A DNA stretch of 64,000 nt from Anisus vortex (lineage: Eukaryota; Mollusca; Gastropoda; Planorbidae): assembly GCA_949126835.1 (NCBI GenBank), contig OX421508.1, positions 16,824,398 through 16,888,397 on the forward strand, written 5' to 3'. Positions 37,430-47,377 of this stretch are shown one piece after another. A program made the position numbers and the translations under genes. Positions within the stretch are counted from its first letter, which is position 1, and every line of letters starts with the position of its first letter. The notes under the pieces are model-generated. The model made no database searches, had not been told where the DNA came from, and saw nothing but the letters and a program-made list of their open reading frames with translations.

Positions 37430-39652
37430 TTACTTAGGGGGTACCACAATTTGATCCTTGCTCCTCCAATCTTCATCTGTACCAGCGTCCACAGGTTTCC
37501 ATCTTCGCATTAGCATGTCATGGTCTATATAGTAATAGACATCATCAGTAGGAGTTTCTTTCTCGTCCACAGCTTTTTCACGCAACTGTAGCAACTCTGG
37601 GTCTACTTTCTGCTCAGCAATCAACTGATTTCGTGACGATCTATTTGATTGTGGATTTTCTTGATGACCATCGACAATACTGGAGAAGAACGTAGTACTA
37701 AGTTCTACTTCTTCTTTATCTATCTTTTCTTCTATTAGATTTTTTTCTTCCTTTCTCTGTGTTGTCATACCCCTGGTGACAGCACAAACAGGATAAAGTT
37801 CTTTTTCTTCCTCTGTATCTACAGTAGGGTCTGGATTCGCCGTCACAATAGGTTCAGGTTTCACCTTTCCTTTCGCCAAATCATTCCCTAGGATTATAGA
37901 TATGTCATCAACAGGGAGTTTTGATACTACTCCAACTGTCACATATCCTGTCACCAATTCAGATGAGAGGTATATTCTATGTAGAGGTACTTCATCTTTC
38001 CATTCAAAACCTCTCACTAGGACAGTCTGTCCTGTCAATGTATTAACATTTAATGGTAATACATCCTTAAGCAGCAGGGTTAATGACGCCCCTGTGTCTC
38101 GTAATATTTTTACGGACTTCAGTGGTCCTTCCTTTTGTAAGGCCACACAACCTTCACTAATGAACGGTTGAAAACTGCACAGGGTCTCTGTGTCAGTTTC
38201 ATTCTTCCCTTGACCATGACTTCCGGGTGGTTCTTCATCTTTCGATGACTTCAGACTCTTGTTCGAGTCAAAAATACTTTGGTCTACTTTTTCATCTCTG
38301 TGGATATATGGGACCTTTACAAGGAACCCAATCGTAGCCGTTCTGTATTTAAAAGCAGGATCTTCATCCTCACTTTCTTCAGTTGTAGATTTCTCTACCT
38401 TCTGACTTTTGCTCTCAGGCAAATCCACCCTCAGTGTTTCTGGTTTAGAAGAATCTTTCTTCGAATTCAGTTCGTTTGTATTTTCGCTTTCTTGTACCTT
38501 TTGTTTTGGTTTATGGCTAGTGCACATTACCACTTTATTAGGTCTTTTATCTTTCCTTATGCTCCAACAGTCTTCGATGCTATGTCCTGTTCTTTTACAA
38601 AAAGTACATTGGACGTTTTTGTTGACAGGTCTTTTATTAACATCATTTTGTTTCACAAAATGCTCTTTTTCACGATGTTTTTGCGGTGTGTTTTCTGCTT
38701 GCCGTTGTGCCCTATTAAAAGTCTTTTCACCAGCTGTCCTATGACACAGTGTATACTGTTCCGCTAAATCAGCAGCCTTATGTGGGTCAGTGATATCACG
38801 CTCGGATAAATACATTCTTATATCCGGCCTCACTTTGTTAATAAAATCCTCTAACAGAATGATATCTTTCATTTCTTTTAATGTGGAGATATTTCTGGAT
38901 TTTATCCACTGATCCATTAACTTTTCTTCTGCTCTAAGGAAGTCTAAGTGTGTTTGGTAAGGGGACATTGTGTACTGACGGAACCTTTTCCGATAACTTT
39001 CAGGTATATGGTTATAGGCTTTTAGTACAGTGTCTTTAATGACTTCATAATCATTTAAATGCTCCTCTTTTAACAATAGAACACAATCTCTTGCCCTTCC
39101 CTGAGTAAAAGCTGTTCTGACTAATATTCCCCATTTATCTTCTGGGAACTTAAAATCTCTGCAAGAAATTTCAAAGGTCTGGAAGAAATTAGCTATTTCA
39201 CTTTCTTTATCAATGTAGGTAGGGACTAGCTTTTTCCATCTGGCCATCTCTACATCATTATGAGATTCTTTTTTAGTAGCTCCTATCTTTGCTAGCTCTA
39301 TTCTTTCCTGACTTTCTCTTTGACTTTTCTTATCTCTTTCCTGACTTTCTATTTCTCTTTGACTTTTCTTATCTTCCATCTCAAGACGTTTTTCTTCCAT
39401 TTCAAGCCGTTTCATTTCTAGTTGAAATCGGAACTGTTCAGACATCTGACCTTCAACTTGATATCCCTCCGCGCTTGATTCTACTTTCAACTTTCCACTC
39501 GCAATCAACACATCTTTTATCTGCTGTGTCAACACAGTCCTCGATCGTGTAGTTTCAGTAACTTCTATCTTCAAGATCTCAGCAATCTCTTTTAACTTCT
39601 TTATTGATAAAGTTTTCAGAACTTCTTCTTCTGGATTTTCAATAAATTCCAT
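37430..39652 (-). CDS. gag: Gag-protease part of the polyprotein of element B
   Basis: 740 codons, ATG at 39652. Residues about 15-30 form a helix, LKEIAEILKIE. Residues about 75-125 are a highly charged coiled-coil segment rich in MEEKRLEME/SQRE repeats. Residues about 135-305 are a capsid region whose second half (THLDFLRAEEKLMDQW ... ILLEDFINKVRPD) matches the SCAN domain pattern. The CCHC knuckle starts at C349. The protease DTG motif starts at D519, with IILGNDLA downstream. The ORF stops at TAA just before integrase. This start is chosen because it is the first ATG after the 5' LTR and leader and gives the N-terminal helix shared with element A. Confidence 0.93.
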   Translation of the reverse strand: MEFIENPEEEVLKTLSIKKLKEIAEILKIEVTETTRSRTVLTQQIKDVLIASGKLKVESSAEGYQVEGQMSEQFRFQLEMKRLEMEEKRLEMEDKKSQREIESQERDKKSQRESQERIELAKIGATKKESHNDVEMARWKKLVPTYIDKESEIANFFQTFEISCRDFKFPEDKWGILVRTAFTQGRARDCVLLLKEEHLNDYEVIKDTVLKAYNHIPESYRKRFRQYTMSPYQTHLDFLRAEEKLMDQWIKSRNISTLKEMKDIILLEDFINKVRPDIRMYLSERDITDPHKAADLAEQYTLCHRTAGEKTFNRAQRQAENTPQKHREKEHFVKQNDVNKRPVNKNVQCTFCKRTGHSIEDCWSIRKDKRPNKVVMCTSHKPKQKVQESENTNELNSKKDSSKPETLRVDLPESKSQKVEKSTTEESEDEDPAFKYRTATIGFLVKVPYIHRDEKVDQSIFDSNKSLKSSKDEEPPGSHGQGKNETDTETLCSFQPFISEGCVALQKEGPLKSVKILRDTGASLTLLLKDVLPLNVNTLTGQTVLVRGFEWKDEVPLHRIYLSSELVTGYVTVGVVSKLPVDDISIILGNDLAKGKVKPEPIVTANPDPTVDTEEEKELYPVCAVTRGMTTQRKEEKNLIEEKIDKEEVELSTTFFSSIVDGHQENPQSNRSSRNQLIAEQKVDPELLQLREKAVDEKETPTDDVYYYIDHDMLMRRWKPVDAGTDEDWRSKDQIVVPPK

Positions 39653-39822
39653 TCTTTAGTTAAGAGATTTATAAAGTGGTAAATTTTTCCAACTTACGTT
39701 TTTCCAATCGGAAGAATGAATTCAGCGTTATTAGGCGTGCTCAGTAGGTCACGGCTTTACACACACAACACAACTTGAATATATGCTTCACTATACAACT
39801 ATATCGGACGCAGCCCGCAAAT
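39653..39822 (-). other. Leader of element B between 5' LTR and gag
   Basis: 170 bp. On the minus strand the LTR end CATAACA is followed by ATTTGCGGGCTGCGTCC. No primer-binding site starting with TGG is present at the usual place, unlike element A. Confidence 0.6.
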
Positions 39823-40450
39823 TGTTATGGCCCTTTATGAGGAATTGACTATTATTACGACTCGTTAAATCGGATTCAATGTATATAGTTGTATCTTTAT
39901 TAGAAGTCTCTAGATTCTGCTAATCTGTAGCCCAAGCTAGGGGTTCCTTGACTGACAGGTCTATGCAGCAATGTAGTTATATTCGTGCTAATTATCTTCA
40001 ACACCTTTCTCAACAATGATAGATCAAACAACTTCAGTTGTTGAATAAACAATTTTATTTAAATTGTAGACTCAATATAAACGATCAATAAACTTCATCA
40101 ACTGATGGCAACATAAGTATCAACAAAATGACATTAAATATACAAGCATTAATATAGCGACTTCACTCGACAAACTTCCGAACTGAACTAACTTTAAGGA
40201 GGTCGGGACTTTCCAAAGAAAACTATCATCGAAGATTCTACAGGGTCTTAATACGCATTTTAACCTCTTTCTCTATAATTACTACGATCCAGAATTATCC
40301 TCCAATTTCCACGGGATTTGAACGAATTATTTTATTTAAACTGCCCTCAGGGCATAAAGGTCAAACCTTGGTCGCCTTGGACTCTGATACGCACTTGTTA
40401 AGAGGTCAATGCCTTACTACGTCATTCATTTATGACCGAGATTCGTAACA
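39823..40450 (-). repeat. LTR of element B (5' LTR in coding orientation)
   Basis: 628 bp. It differs from the partner at about four positions: GAGGAA versus GATGAA, ACTTCAG versus ACTCCAG, GGTCTTAA versus GGTGTTAA, and GAACGAAT versus GAACAAAT. Confidence 0.93.
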
Positions 40451-43400
40451 GTAGGGAGAAACAGAAAGCCAGATATATAGATAGATACATATATTTGTAG
40501 AGAGAGACAGAAAGCCAGATATATAGATAGATACATATATTTGTAGCAAGAGACACAAAGCCAGATATATAGATAGATACATATATTTGTAGGGAGAGAC
40601 AGAAAGCCAGATATATAGATAGATACATATATTTGTAGGGAGTGACAGAAAGCCAGATATATAGATAGATACATATATTTGTAGGGAGAGACAGAAAGCC
40701 AGATATAAAGATAGATACATATATTTGTAGGGAGAGACAGAAAGCCAGATATATAGATAGATACATATATTTGTAGGGAGAGACAGAAAGCCAGATATAT
40801 AGATGGATACATATATTTGTAGGGAGAGACAGAAAGCCATATATAGATGGATACATATATTTGTAGGGAGAGACAGAAAGCCAGATATATAGATGGATAC
40901 ATATATTTGTAGGGAGAGACAGAAAGCCAGATATATAGATGGATACATATATTTGTAGGGAGAGACAGAAAGCCAGATATTTAAATACATACATATATTT
41001 CAAGGGAGAGACAGAAAGCCAGATATTTAGATAGATACATATATTTCTAGGGAGAGACAGAAAGCCAGATATATAGATAGATACATATATTTGTAGGGAG
41101 AGACAGAAAGCCAGATATATAGATAGATACATATATTTGTAGGGAGAGACAGAAAGCCAGATATATAGATATATACATATATTTATAGGGAGAGACAGAA
41201 AGCCAGATATATAGATAGATACATATATTTGTAGGGAGAGACAGAAAGCCAGATATATAGATACATACATATATTTGTAGGGAGAGACAGAAAGCCAGAT
41301 ATATAGATAGATACATATATTTGTAGGGAGAGACAGAAAGCCAGATATATAGAGAGATACATATATTTGTAGAGAGAGACAGAAAGCCAGATATATAGAT
41401 ACATACATATATTTGTAGGGAGAGACAGAAAGCCAGATATATAGATAGATACATATATTTGTAGGGAGAGACAGAAAGCCAGATATATAGATAGATACAT
41501 ATATTTGTAGGGAGAGACAGAAAGCCAGATATATAGATAGATACATATATTTGTAGTGAGAGACAGAAAGCCAGATATATAGATAGATACATATATTTGT
41601 AGGTAGAGACAGAAAGCCAGATATATAGATAGATACATATATTTGTAGGGAGAGTCAGAAAGCCAGATATATAGATAGATACATATATTTGTAGGGAGAG
41701 ACAGAAAGCCAGATATATAGATAGATACATATATTTGTAGGGAGAAACAGAAAGCCAGATATATAGATAGATACATATATTTGTAGGGAGAAACAGAAAG
41801 CCAGATATATAGATAGATACATATATTTGTAGAGAGAGACAGAAAGCCAGATATATAGATAGATACATATATTTGTAGCGAGAGACAGAAAGCCAGATAT
41901 ATAGATAGATACATATATTTGTAGGGAGAGACAGAAAGCCAGATATATAGATAGATACATATATTTGTAGGGAGAGACAGAAAGCCAGATATAAAGATAG
42001 ATACATATATTTGTAGGGAGAGACAGAAAGCCAGATATATAGATAGATACATATATTTGTAGGGAGAGACAGAAAGCAGATATATAGATGGATACATATA
42101 TTTGTAGGGAGAGACAGAAAGCCATATATATAGATAGATACATATATTTGTAGGGAGAGACAGAAAGCCAGATATATAGATGGATACATATATTTGTAGG
42201 GAGAGACAGAAAGCCAGATATATAGATGGATACATATATTTGTAGGGAGAGACAGAAAGCCAGATATTTAAATACATACATATATTTCTAGGGAGAGACA
42301 GAAAGCCAGATATTTAGATAGATACATATATTTCTAGGGAGAGACAGAAAGCCAGATATATAGATAGATACATATATTTGTAGGGAGAGACAGAAAGCCA
42401 GATATATAGATAGATACATATATTTGTAGGGAGAGACAGAAAGCCAGATATATAGATATATACATATATTTATAGGGAGAGACAGAAAGCCAGATATATA
42501 GATAGATACATATATTTGTAGGGAGAGACAGAAAGCCAGATATATAGATACATACATATATTTGTAGGGAGAGACAGAAAGCCAGATATATAGATAGATA
42601 CATATATTTGTAGGGAGAGACAGAAAGCCAGATATATAGATAGATACATATATTTGTAGAGAGAGACAGAAAGCCAGATATATAGATACATACATATATT
42701 TGTAGGGAGAGACAGAAAGCCAGATATATAGATAGATACATATATTTGTAGGGAGAGACAGAAAGCCAGATATATAGATAGATACATATATTTGTAGGGA
42801 GAGACAGAAAGCCAGATATATAGATAGATACATATATTTGTAGGGAGAGACAGAAAGCCAGATATATAGATAGATACATATATTTGTAGGGAGAGACAGA
42901 AAGCCAGATATATAGATAGATACATATATTTGTAGGGAGAGACAGAAAGCCAGATATATAGATAGATACATATATTTGTAGGGAGAGACAGAAAGCCAGA
43001 TATATAGATAGATACATATATTTGTAGGGAGAAACAGAAAGCCAGATATATAGATAGATACATATATTTGTAGGGAGAAACAGAAAGCCAGATATATAGA
43101 TAGATACATATATTTGTAGAGAGAGACAGAAAGCCAGATATGAAGATAGATACATATATTTGTAGCGAGAGACAGAAAGCCAGATATATAGATAGATACA
43201 TATATTTGTAGGGAGAGACAGAAAGCCAGATATATAGATAGATACATATATTTGTAGGGAGAGACAGAAAGCCAGATATATAGATAGGTACATATATTTG
43301 TAGGGAGAGACAGAAAGCCAGATATAAAGATAGATACATATATTTGTAGGGAGAGACAGAAAGCCAGATATATAGATAGATACATATATTTGTAGGGAGA

Positions 43401-44077
43401 GACAGAAAGCCAGATATATAGATGGATACATATATTTGTAGGGAGAGACAGAAAGCCATATATAGATGGATACATATATTTGTAGGGAGAGACAGAAAGC
43501 CAGATATATAGATGGATACATATATTTGTAGGGAGAGACAGAAAGCCAGATATATAGATAGATACATATATTTGTAGAGAGAGACAGAAAGCCAGATATA
43601 TAGATACATACATATATTTGTAGGGAGAGACAGAAAGCCAGATATATAGATAGATACATATATTTGTAGGGAGAGACAGAAAGCCAGATATATAGATAGA
43701 TACATATATTTGTAGGGAGAGACAGAAAGCCAGATATATAGATAGATACATATATTTGTAGGGAGAGACAGAAAGCCAGATATATAGATAGATACATATA
43801 TTTGCAGGGAGAGACAGAAAGCCAGATATATAGATAGATACATATATTTGTAGGGAGAGACAGAAAGCCAGATATATAGATAGATACATATATTTGTAGG
43901 GAGAGACAGAAAGCCAGATATATAGATAGATACATATATTTGTAGGGAGAGACAGAAAGCCAGATATATAGATAGATACATATATTTGTAGGGAGAGACA
44001 GAAAGCCAGATATATAGATAGATACATATATTTGTAGGGAGAGACAGAAAGCCAGATATATAGATAGATACATATAT
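40451..44077. repeat. 46-bp satellite array, segment 3
   Basis: About 79 monomers, more uniform than segments 1 and 2 (mostly GCCAG type). Markers such as GATATTTAAATACATAC occur near 40976 and 42263, giving an internal block duplication of about 1.29 kb (28 monomers). A shortened monomer with CCATATATAGATGG occurs near 40838 and 43456. The array stops at ATATAT, 14 bases before the 22-bp satellite. Confidence 0.97.
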
Positions 44078-44087
44078 CAAATGATTC

Positions 44088-45112
44088 CTCATCTTGAAAT
44101 AGCTCCAACCTAGTCTTGCAATGGCTCCAACCAGGTCTTGCAATGACTCCAACCTGGTCTTGCAATGGTTTCATTTGGGTCTTGCAATGGCTCCAACCGG
44201 GTCTTTCAATGGCTCCAACCTGGTCTTGCAATGGCTCCAACCGGCTCTTGCAATGGATCCAGCCGGGTCTTGCAATGGCTCCAAACGGGTCTTGCAATGG
44301 CTTCAACCGGCTCTTGCAATAGATTCAGCCGGGTCTTGCAATGGCTCCAAACGGGTCTTGCAATGGCTCCAACCGGGTCTTGCAATGGCTCCAACAGGGT
44401 CTTGAAATGGCTCTTACCGGGTCTTGCAATGTCTCCAACCGGGTCTTGCAATGGCTCCAACCGGGACTTGAAATGGCTCCAACCGTGTATTGAAATGTTT
44501 CCATCCGTGTCTTGAAATGGCTCCAACCGGGTCTTGCAATGGCTCCAACTGGGTCTTGAAATGTCTCCAAACGGGTCTGAAACTGTCTTCAATCGGTTCT
44601 TGAAATGTCTCTAACCGTGTCTTGAAATGTCTCCAATCGAGTCTTGAAATTTCTCCAATCGGGTTTTTAAATATCTCCAACCGGGTCTTGAAATGTCTCC
44701 AACCGGGTCTTGAAAGGTCTCGAACGCGGTCTTGAAATATCTCCAATCGGGTCTTGAAATGTCTCTAATCGGGTCTTGAAATGTCTCCAACGCGGTCTTG
44801 AAATATCTCCAATCGGGTCTTGAAATATCTCCAATCGGGTCTTGAAGTGTCTCCAATCGGGTCTTGAAATGTCTCCAATGGGGTCTTGAAATATCTCCAA
44901 TCGGGTCTTGAAATGTCTCCAAGCGGGTCTTGAAATGTCTCCAATGGGGTCTTGAAATATCTCCAATCGGGTCTAAAAATGTCTCCAACCGGTTCTTGAA
45001 ATGTCTCCAATCGGGTCTTGAAATGTCTCCAATCGGGTCTTGAAGTGTCTCCAATCGGATCTTGAAATGTCTCCAATCGGGTCTTGAACTGGCTCCTGCC
45101 ACGTTTTTAAAT
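44088..45112. repeat. 22-bp satellite, about 46 copies
   Basis: The unit is close to GGTCTTGCAATGGCTCCAAC plus CG. The left part is dominated by units with TGCAATGGC, the right part by units with TGAAATGTC and AATCGG, so two sub-arrays have spread separately. The minus strand is free of stops across long stretches because 22 is not a multiple of 3 and the unit lacks stop words. No gene is implied. The right edge decays into lower-identity units. Confidence 0.95.
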
Positions 45113-45329
45113 GGCTCCTACCTCACCTTAAAATAGCTAAAATAGACTTATTTCTTCATCGCTTAAAGGACAAAATCAGAAAGAGAATATGGCCTAACAC
45201 TTTTTTAAAAAGCTCCAGCATCTCGACAAGTTATTAGTGACTATTTTTCTAATTTTCGAATGATGGATAAATATTTTTCATCTCTGAATGAGTTTGTGTT
45301 TTCTATCTAAAAGCTATAGGATTTTCCAC

Positions 45330-45485
45330 AATGGACTATTGGGCGTGGGCTCTGATTGTCGTACCGAAGGTCCCGGGATCGAATCTTGGTGAATACCATG
45401 GGGTCTGGAGTCTGCCTGAGTGGCAGCGCGTACCGACGGTCCTGAGTTCGAATCATTGTGAAGGCTAGGTTTATTTTAAATAAAA
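45330..45485. mobile_element. SINE fragments with tRNA-like B boxes
   Basis: Two partial units in tandem contain GTACCGAAGGTCCCGGGATC and GTACCGACGGTCCTGAGTTC, each followed by GAATC. These resemble the RNA polymerase III B box. Related sequence is at 56390-56420. Confidence 0.55.
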
Positions 45486-45525
45486 AAAATTTAATATAAG
45501 ACTTATATAGCGCATATCCCGATTG

Positions 45526-45938
45526 GAACAGTTCTATGCTCTGTTGAGAGAGTTGTGTCGCAACAACTTGTGCAGCATCGCAATGCTAATGATCTACCTG
45601 ACCCGTTCCAATCTGCCTATCGACATTGCCACAGTTGCAAAACAGAACTTCTGCGAGTCCTAAATGACGTACTTTGTAGTGCTGATCGTGGCGAACTATC
45701 ACTATTAGTGTTCCTTGACTTAAGTGCAGCTTTCGGTGTAATTGACCATGAGCTTCTTCCAGCCAGGCTTCAAAAGGAGATGGGCATTACGGGTAATGCA
45801 CTGCGGTGGTTCACGTCTTATTTGGAGGACAGGACCCAATATGTTGTGGTAAAACAAGCTTCTTCGCAGAGCACACCACTGAGCTGTGGAGTACCACAAG
45901 GCTCTGTATTGGGACCTATACTGTTCTCTATTTATACT
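45526..45938 (+). pseudogene. L2/CR1-like LINE reverse transcriptase, segment 1
   Basis: The frame encodes the fingers and palm of a non-LTR RT: FQSAYR, then LVFLDLSAAF (motif A with the catalytic Asp), ALRWFTSYLEDR, GVPQGSVLGPILF and SIYT. It stops abruptly at 45938, where a minus-strand LINE copy has inserted. The continuation of the same RT resumes at about 47509. The 5' part of the LINE (endonuclease) is absent. Confidence 0.85.
45929..45938. other. Target-site duplication, left copy, of the minus-strand LINE insertion
   Basis: TATTTATACT here and TATTTTTACT at 47499-47508 differ by one base and bracket the insert. Joining the L2 frame across them restores continuity of the RT homology. 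Confidence 0.65.
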
Positions 45939-45949
45939 CGTAATTACGA

Positions 45950-46541
45950 GTTCGTGCGAAGAGCACAGCTTTAGGAGGAGGAGACCATTGCTGTTACAGT
46001 TGCCTGTAACATGTCTTCCTATAGTTCCTTCCCATATTTGGTGCTCACTCCCTACTCTCGCATTGAAATCTCCTACTATGATGAGGTTGTCAGCCTTTGG
46101 AACTGCTGTAATTTGAGCGTCCAGTTGTTCATAGAAAGCATCTTTTACTGCGTCTGGGTTGGTCATCGTTGGGGCATAGACATTGATGAGTGTTGCGCTT
46201 TTTTTCTTGCCTAGTGTGAGACGTAGTGACATCAGGCGGTCGTTTATTCCTTTGGGGTGCTCTGACAGTTTCTGTGCAATAATGGATTTAATTGCAAAGC
46301 CGACGCCAGCCTCCCTGCGTTCGTCATGGTCCCGACCGCTCCATAAGAATGTGTAGGCGCCGCCGTGTTCTGTTAGTTGGCCCTTGTCTGGTAGGCGAAC
46401 TTCACTCAGGGCTGCAATGTCCACATTGTACCTTGCCAGTTCTCTGGCGACTAATGCCGTTCTTCGTTCAGGTCTTTCTGACTTGTGGTTGTCTTGAAGG
46501 GTGCAAACATTCCACGGGCCCCGGATTAAGGCCCTGGTCTT
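45950..46541 (-). pseudogene. APE-type endonuclease domain of a LINE, truncated
   Basis: The frame runs from GPWNVCTL (about 46530) through DIAALSEVRL, WSGRDHDERREAGVGFAI, GINDRLMSLRL, INVYAPT and IIVGDFNARVG to SSHELVIT near 45955. These are the conserved endonuclease motifs (the N of WNV, the E of LSE, the Y of YAP, and the DFNA loop) of non-LTR elements whose proteins are often labelled craniofacial-development-protein-2-like. The domain is open with no stop but ends before its last third, where the L2 LINE begins. Confidence 0.85.
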
Positions 46542-47110
46542 GCTTTAATTTTTTAGTTTCGACCGCAAGAATGGGATCCTTACCAGCTGCGGTAGGCTGG
46601 CTGAGGAAGGTGAATCAGACTATTTTTAAGGCACCTTTTCTAGCATTTTCCTCCATGGAGGTGAGCAGAGTGATTCCTAAATAGGGCTGCTCAGACGCTC
46701 AGGGGGATGCCGAACTTTCTTGCTGCTTGGGTTCAACAAAGAGCGACCCAATGCACTGAGCCACCTGCGTGCAGATTTGTGACTACAGCTTCCAGTGTAT
46801 CCTCACCTGCTGTTTCGCCACTTGCCCATCGCCACAGGACTTTTGATTGCATTTGAAGACGTAACGTGCGCTTTATTTTGATTAAAGTGAGGGAGAGTTG
46901 CGCAGGTCGTCCCGTCTATCGTATTCCAACGGCAAGACAATGTCCAGACGGTTAGAGATAGCTTGGGATGCAGTGGATCGCCTACAGTGGTCTGTTGTGC
47001 CCTATCTGACACTCCACGGTGTAATGCTGTCCCTGCCTTTATTCCCGTTGGGCCTAGAAATGGGCGTCTTCCGCGAGTTTTGCCAGGTCCAGACTGTCCA
47101 TGCAAGGAAG
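46542..47110 (-). other. LINE sequence between leader and endonuclease
   Basis: About 570 bp with only a 100-codon minus-strand frame (46803-47105) of no recognisable domain. Its place between leader and endonuclease suggests 5' untranslated or N-terminal LINE sequence. Confidence 0.5.
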
Positions 47111-47350
47111 GCAGTTCCTACAGTTTATCACAGGACACAGGCAGTTCCTACAGTTTATCACAGGACACAGGCAGTTCCTACAGTTTATCACAGGACACAG
47201 GCAGTTCCTACAGTTTATCACAGGACACAGGCAGTTCCTACAGTTTATCACAGGACACAGGCAGTTCCTACAGTTTATCACAGGACACAGGCAGTTCCTA
47301 CAGTTTATCACAGGACACAGGCAGTTCCTACAGTTTATCACAGGACACAG
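47111..47350. repeat. Perfect 30-bp minisatellite, 8 copies
   Basis: The unit starts GCAGTTCCTACAGTTTATCA and ends CAGGACACAG. The eight copies are identical. The period is a multiple of 3, so frames stay open on both strands across the array (for example a GSSYSLSQDT repeat), without evidence for a protein. Confidence 0.97.
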
Positions 47351-47377
47351 GCATGTTTATGTGCACTGTGGCTGTTG

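Larger units (their letters stand above)
32807..40450 (-). mobile_element. Gmr1-like Ty3/gypsy LTR retrotransposon B, nearly intact
   Basis: 7644 bp with 628-bp LTRs, GTAG target duplications and a complete minus-strand coding region in the order Gag, protease, integrase, RT, RNase H. One in-frame TAA separates protease and integrase parts. The LTRs differ at about four positions by eye, so it is older than element A. It is clearly a different family: LTR sequence and length differ, and the proteins are only moderately similar. Confidence 0.94.

Noticed and set aside
10041..44306. Many long minus-strand ORFs (up to 672 codons) with MYLSIYLAFCLS-type repeats, suggestive of a multi-pass membrane protein
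   Set aside because: They follow the 46-bp satellite exactly, occur in all three frames, and the longest crosses into the unrelated 22-bp satellite. No start context, signal or conserved domain is seen. Explained by a stop-free repeat unit.
44116..45102. ORFs of 80-160 codons with ETFQDPIGDISRPDWRHFK-like repeats
   Set aside because: They mirror the 22-bp satellite in several frames. Not evidence for a gene.
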